A stretch of 64,000 bases of DNA. Source: Heliopora coerulea (Eukaryota; Cnidaria; Anthozoa; Scleralcyonacea; Helioporidae). The translations under genes and the position numbers were made by a program. The stretch is taken from NCBI GenBank assembly GCA_030142905.1, contig JASJOG010000010.1:1811501-1875500 (forward strand), given 5' to 3'. Below, piece after piece: positions 46,640 through 64,000 of the stretch; position 1 is the stretch's first letter, and the number at the start of each line of letters is the position of its first letter. Below the pieces are notes generated by a model. It made no database searches, was not told where the DNA came from, and was given only the letters and a program-made list of their open reading frames with translations.

Positions 46640-47920
46640 CTGCTTAAAAAGTTGTTACGATTAACCACTTAATAGAATACGGGTGCATCTCACAGTGTAG
46701 CTTAAAAACACAAGGAAGCGAACCACAGTACAGGATTTTATTAGATAATTTTCAGGAGACTTCCCTGAAAATTCTCACACCGGTTCATTTTTATTCTATG
46801 CACAGTTAATGTCACACATAAATAGATTGATTATTAAAGAGGATGCGGATCAAACTTTTGTCTTAATGTGACAGTTCGATCTTGCTGCGAAAAGTTACTC
46901 CTGTTTATAAAGATTATTCAAAGGGTATGAACAGCTATAGGCCTGTATCTGCAAGTTCGTATTTTTGCGAAAATTAAAGAGAAACTGGTGCATAACCAAC
47001 TCTGTCTAATCTAAAATAATTTACTTAGTAGTTCATAACACGGCTTTAGACCTAAACCTGAACTACTTAAGATTACTAATAGATCGATATCGGCCAGTTA
47101 AACGGAGTCGTCTCTCTGGATCTGAAGAAGGTATTCGAAACGGTTGGCTACTAAATATTGCTAAAGAAGTTATGGCGCAATTGAGGAGGATTGCTCATCA
47201 TATCACATCTAACCAAACCAACAGCATTATTGCAAGTAATTGGATAACTCTCACAGCCACTGAATATGATCACTGGAATATCCCAGAGATCTATCCTTGG
47301 CGCACAGTGTTACTATTTTCAGCATTTCCTTCTCATTTTACCGCCCCTACCGAAGGTACCGCCCCAGAGAAAAAGTGCCCCTTGGGGCAACACCCCCCTT
47401 TGCCCTCCCCCTTGATACGTCACTGCTGAGAATTGAAAATAATTTGAAACTTTCTTCAAGCAAATTCCGGCCGTCATGACATGAAAATAATAATGACGTC
47501 GCGAAATGCTCGGGGCCCCGTTGGCTTTACCCACCCTTCTCATGATGTTGTTGAGCCACTATCTGGGCTTGCTCGGTTTAACTAGACCGTATTTAGCTGC
47601 CAATCCCAGGTATCCAGGAGCCATGAAAATATTAGGGCCAACTTTCTGGAGGAAAATTTACTACGGCTAAAATGAGTTTTGTAAAATCGTATAAATATGA
47701 TCCTCTATGCCGTCGTTCGCGACCAAAAGGAGCCATGACTAATTTAAGTTACAAAAATGTTGTCGACAGCTTATTTAAGCCGTGGCTTATTTTCTATCAT
47801 ATAAGTGACTCTAGAAGAGCCAAAACAAGCGACGAACACTTACGTAGACGGTTTATCGTGAAGTTTTCTTAATGAGAATATGCCATTATATGTTTAAGGC
47901 GGGAAATGTGCTTATCTTAA
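46640..47920. other. Intergenic stretch, no gene recognised
   Basis: Short frames only. GC-rich sequence at 47340-47430 shows CCCC/GGGG foldback potential around GCCCCTTGGGGC but no full element was delimited. Confidence 0.45.
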
Positions 47921-47924
47921 GCCT

Positions 47925-48155
47925 GGTTCTCATATCGTATTGAGAATCGTAAGAATCGACCAGCAGCTTTGTCCCTGACCACCTGGATTTATTACAATTC
48001 ATGAGAACGTGAAAATATGGCATCTCAGACTGTCCCCGACACATATCGTCACAATCAGAAGAATCGAAAGCATTTCTATTTTTTCAAGTCGTCCCCGACT
48101 GTCGCCGACCGTCGAGGATTCTTATGATGTATGAGAACATCATTTGTATGCAGAG
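47925..48155. repeat. MITE-like element with TGGTTCTCATA / TATGAGAACA ends
   Basis: GCCTGGTTCTCATATCGTAT at the left faces CTTATGATGTATGAGAACAT at the right; internal AAGAATCG and GTCCCCGAC words recur. No coding capacity. Confidence 0.5.
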
Positions 48156-48575
48156 CGTATGCAATTGACGTGATAGCCATCATGCTGGTATTCCTGAACA
48201 GAAGAATTTTGATCATGTTCTTTTGTCAGTTATACCTCAATCTGTCTAGAATGTCAGGCAATGACTTAAACTGAAAGTTTGCTATTGTTTTGAGGCTTTT
48301 GTCCAGACGATTTTCATTTTGATAAGAACAAAAACTGTCGTCGTTACAGAAGTGCCGCCTAGGGCGCTGCGCCTCCCCCATCCCTCCTCCCCAACATTGG
48401 TACACCACTTGTGTAGGACAGCCTATTATTTTCCATTTGCGAAAATAATTCAACTGGAATAATGTGTACGTGTTGACTGGAGCAAAATTTGAATTCGCTT
48501 CTTAGAGTTAAAAATGCGCTACTCTGCTAGTGGAGAGACAAGATATTGTGGTACCCAGCTGGGTGTCAAGTGTGC

Positions 48576-48990
48576 GTGTGTGTGTGTGGGGGGGGGGGGG
48601 GGAGGGGTGTAACGCCTCCAGTGAAATGATGAAGGGGCCCTATTTCAAACTTCCTGTCATCAAAGTCCCAATGTCAGTTGTGAAAGGTGTCTATTTCAGT
48701 GATTCCCCATGTCAGTATGTAGCGATCCTATTCCAGCGACCATAGTCTTCTTCGACTCCCTAATATCAGTTATGGAGGGCCTCCATTTCACAGTCTTCGT
48801 GCTGTTCAGTCCCAGTATGAAGGACCCATATTTCAGCGACCAAATTACCCTTGTAAGTTACGAAGAGCCCATTTTATAGTGATCAAAGTCCCTTATACCA
48901 GTTATAAAAGTCCCCTATTTCAGGGAGGTAAATCCGCACATCTCATTAGAAGGCCCCCTACTTCAATGATCAAAGTTGCAGTATATCAGT
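48576..48990. repeat. (TG)n(G)n run and a degenerate ~45 bp minisatellite
   Basis: TGTGTGTGTGG followed by a G homopolymer (48576-48608). From about 48640 to 48990 there are repeated, diverged units of roughly 45 bases containing TATTTCAGTGATCAAAGTCC-like and CAGTTATGAAGGGCCC-like sequence. About eight units can be seen by eye. Confidence 0.65.
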
Positions 48991-49415
48991 TCTAAAGACA
49001 AGGCCGCGCCGACTGCGTGGGGGTACGACATTATAGAATTACAATATTCTATATTAAAATTCCGAAATTTGAAATTGAAAATTGTATAAAGACTGTTTAA
49101 GTAAATTATAGGGGAAAACGGGGCCAGCCCACCCCCTTCAATGATCAAACCTTTGGGACGGCACTGTTGGTACCATCAATACTAGTTTATTATTCTGTGA
49201 TCAGTACCTTGAGTCCAACGTAAATTTGGTAAAATATAATTTCGTGATATTGTCTTTCTGTTGCAAGTTAGGATGCCCTTTATCTGTTGTAGGTCTGGGG
49301 AGAGTCGGTCACAGCTTGCCACGTCTCCTTTCATACCGTTTTCAAGTTTATTCGAAATATTCGAAAATAACTTGAAATACTAAATTTTATAGTCAAATAC
49401 ATTATTGCCGATGCC

Positions 49416-62635
<13,220 letters not shown>

Positions 62636-64000
62636 GTATGCGAATGTTGAAGCTTCCATCCACTTATAACTTAATCGCCAGTCTACCAAAAGTTTTCAAT
62701 TGGCCCTTGTCTCCGTCAATGTTTAACAAAGTGGAAAAGATTTGTGGGGAGTTTTCTTGCCTAATATTTTAATGAATATAAATTATAAAGCTAACTCTCG
62801 TTAAATTCATGATTTTCAAATTCTTTATTATTTTCGGATGCTCCCCATTGTTACTAGGCAAATTCAACATAGCAGAGCCCATGGGGAAGCACAGTCAAAC
62901 AATTAAGTTGAATTTTTTGTATGACTATTAAAATTGCATGAGCATTACTAAATTTACGATATCTTAGGTTACACGACTACTTATACTAGAGGAATACTAT
63001 AATACCAGCCTTAAGTAAGGTATACCATCTGACTAGTGTATATGAGCACGACTCGTGCATCTTGTGCTACGCAGGCTACTTGTGTAAGACTTTGATATAT
63101 CTTTCATACAAACAAGCTTCTTGTGGTTTATCCAAGGCGTGTATTAACCAAGCCAGTTCTTATTTTTGTGTCGTAATCAACGATTATATTGATCACATTA
63201 TAATAATGACCATAGTAACGATCATATTGTTAAAATCATTACTACTTCCCAACCTTATTTTTTTCGGTAAATCTGACAGTATATTTAAAGGATTCGTCTT
63301 TGAATCTAGTGATGATTTCAAAGACCATGCAGTTTTCAATGTTTTTCTTTTTCTTGTGGTACAGGCATTACGCTATATGCGTACATCTTTGGCAGCGATG
63401 TTATTTTGAATTGACTTCATGAAACTATCGAATTTCGTAGGCCATTTAGTTGCCTTCACGGATTATGAAAGGGGTGACCAGGATTTTCTGAGCTTTTGAA
63501 TAACTTTCAGATAGCAGTATTATATATATATATATATATATTCTACGACAGTTAAATAGCCTTATCGGTTACTTCACGATGGCAGACCTTTCGTTTGGCA
63601 GAACAACAGTAATATCCAATTTATAAATTAATTAAAAAGATTATACCTTCGTCAATCAGTCAGTCGACAACGTTTGCCCTCCAAGTTATAAGAACTGTTA
63701 ATTATCGTGTTGGATGATTATTTCAAATTGACTTTTTGGGTTAGCTGTGTATCTTATATGTTAACTTTTTTCTATTTCTTAATTTGTTATTATTTGGATT
63801 GATATTTAATTTTTGTACCCAACAAACAAACGGAAAAACGAGGCATTTTTACAAATAACGAAGTGATAAAAAGTGTCATCTTGTTTGTAACTATGATCGA
63901 GGAAAATGTCCGGAAAATAAGGAGAATGCAGGGTATCCTTCTCGTAAAAAACTAATCTCGAGGATACCCCGTATTTACAGGATTTTATCTAGAATAATTA
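62636..64000. other. ZnT7 intron 11 (partial) to window edge
   Basis: It starts with the GTATGC donor after exon 11. The remaining ZnT7 coding sequence (a YVGTLKL-like strand and helix) was not found. A frame at 63062-63409 has no recognised domain. A short (TA)n run lies at 63522-63541. Confidence 0.5.

Noticed and set aside
62636..62669. Read-through of ZnT7 exon 11 to a nearby TAA as an alternative C-terminus
   Set aside because: A good GTATGC donor is present and the read-through residues do not resemble the conserved ZnT7 C-terminal fold.

Overview
The window is animal nuclear DNA, almost certainly from a cnidarian and most likely an anthozoan such as a stony coral or sea anemone. The strongest marker is a canonical minicollagen gene, a family of nematocyst-wall proteins known only from Cnidaria and relatives. 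Genes are split by many GT-AG introns, and the spaces hold retroelements, MITE-like foldbacks and microsatellites. There is no bacterial, viral or organellar gene block.

Layout from left to right. (1) 1-400: 3' end of an RTE-type LINE. (2) 2459-20444, minus strand: a complete 20-exon DDX42 gene (SF3b-associated DEAD-box helicase) whose exons join in frame to 749 codons plus stop. Its introns hold LINE remnants, inverted repeats, a (CCCAT)n tract, a tandem duplication and paired tRNA-derived SINE arms. (3) 20445-20682: a short head-to-head promoter shared with (4) an NDUFB7-like complex I gene on the plus strand (exons at 20683 and 23740; 3' exon not found). (5) 23985-26225: a Penelope-like element (PLE) fragment split by a 1.48 kb hAT-like DNA transposon. 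(6) 31089-34171 and 39356-45105: two tandem genes of the minicollagen family. The upstream one has lost both cysteine-rich domains; the downstream one is canonical and carries three same-direction LINE copies, separated by GATA microsatellites, in its single coding intron. (7) 45.1-49.4 kb: intergenic DNA with a pogo/Tc1-like MITE and minisatellites. (8) 49416-62635, plus strand: SLC30A7 (ZnT7) zinc transporter, 11 coding exons, with the last exon(s) beyond the window edge. Its intron 10 holds a second PLE fragment between long, essentially perfect inverted arms.

The housekeeping genes (RNA splicing, respiratory complex I, Golgi zinc loading) are not one pathway. The two collagen genes are a lineage-specific tandem pair. 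Most unusual features are the CRD-less minicollagen paralogue, hammerhead-ribozyme-like cores in PLE tails, the nested transposon whose removal restores a PLE reading frame, the LINE/GATA array, and CpG-poor blocks that begin close to the housekeeping promoters. Exon limits were read by eye from splice consensus, phase and family similarity; no transcript evidence was available.
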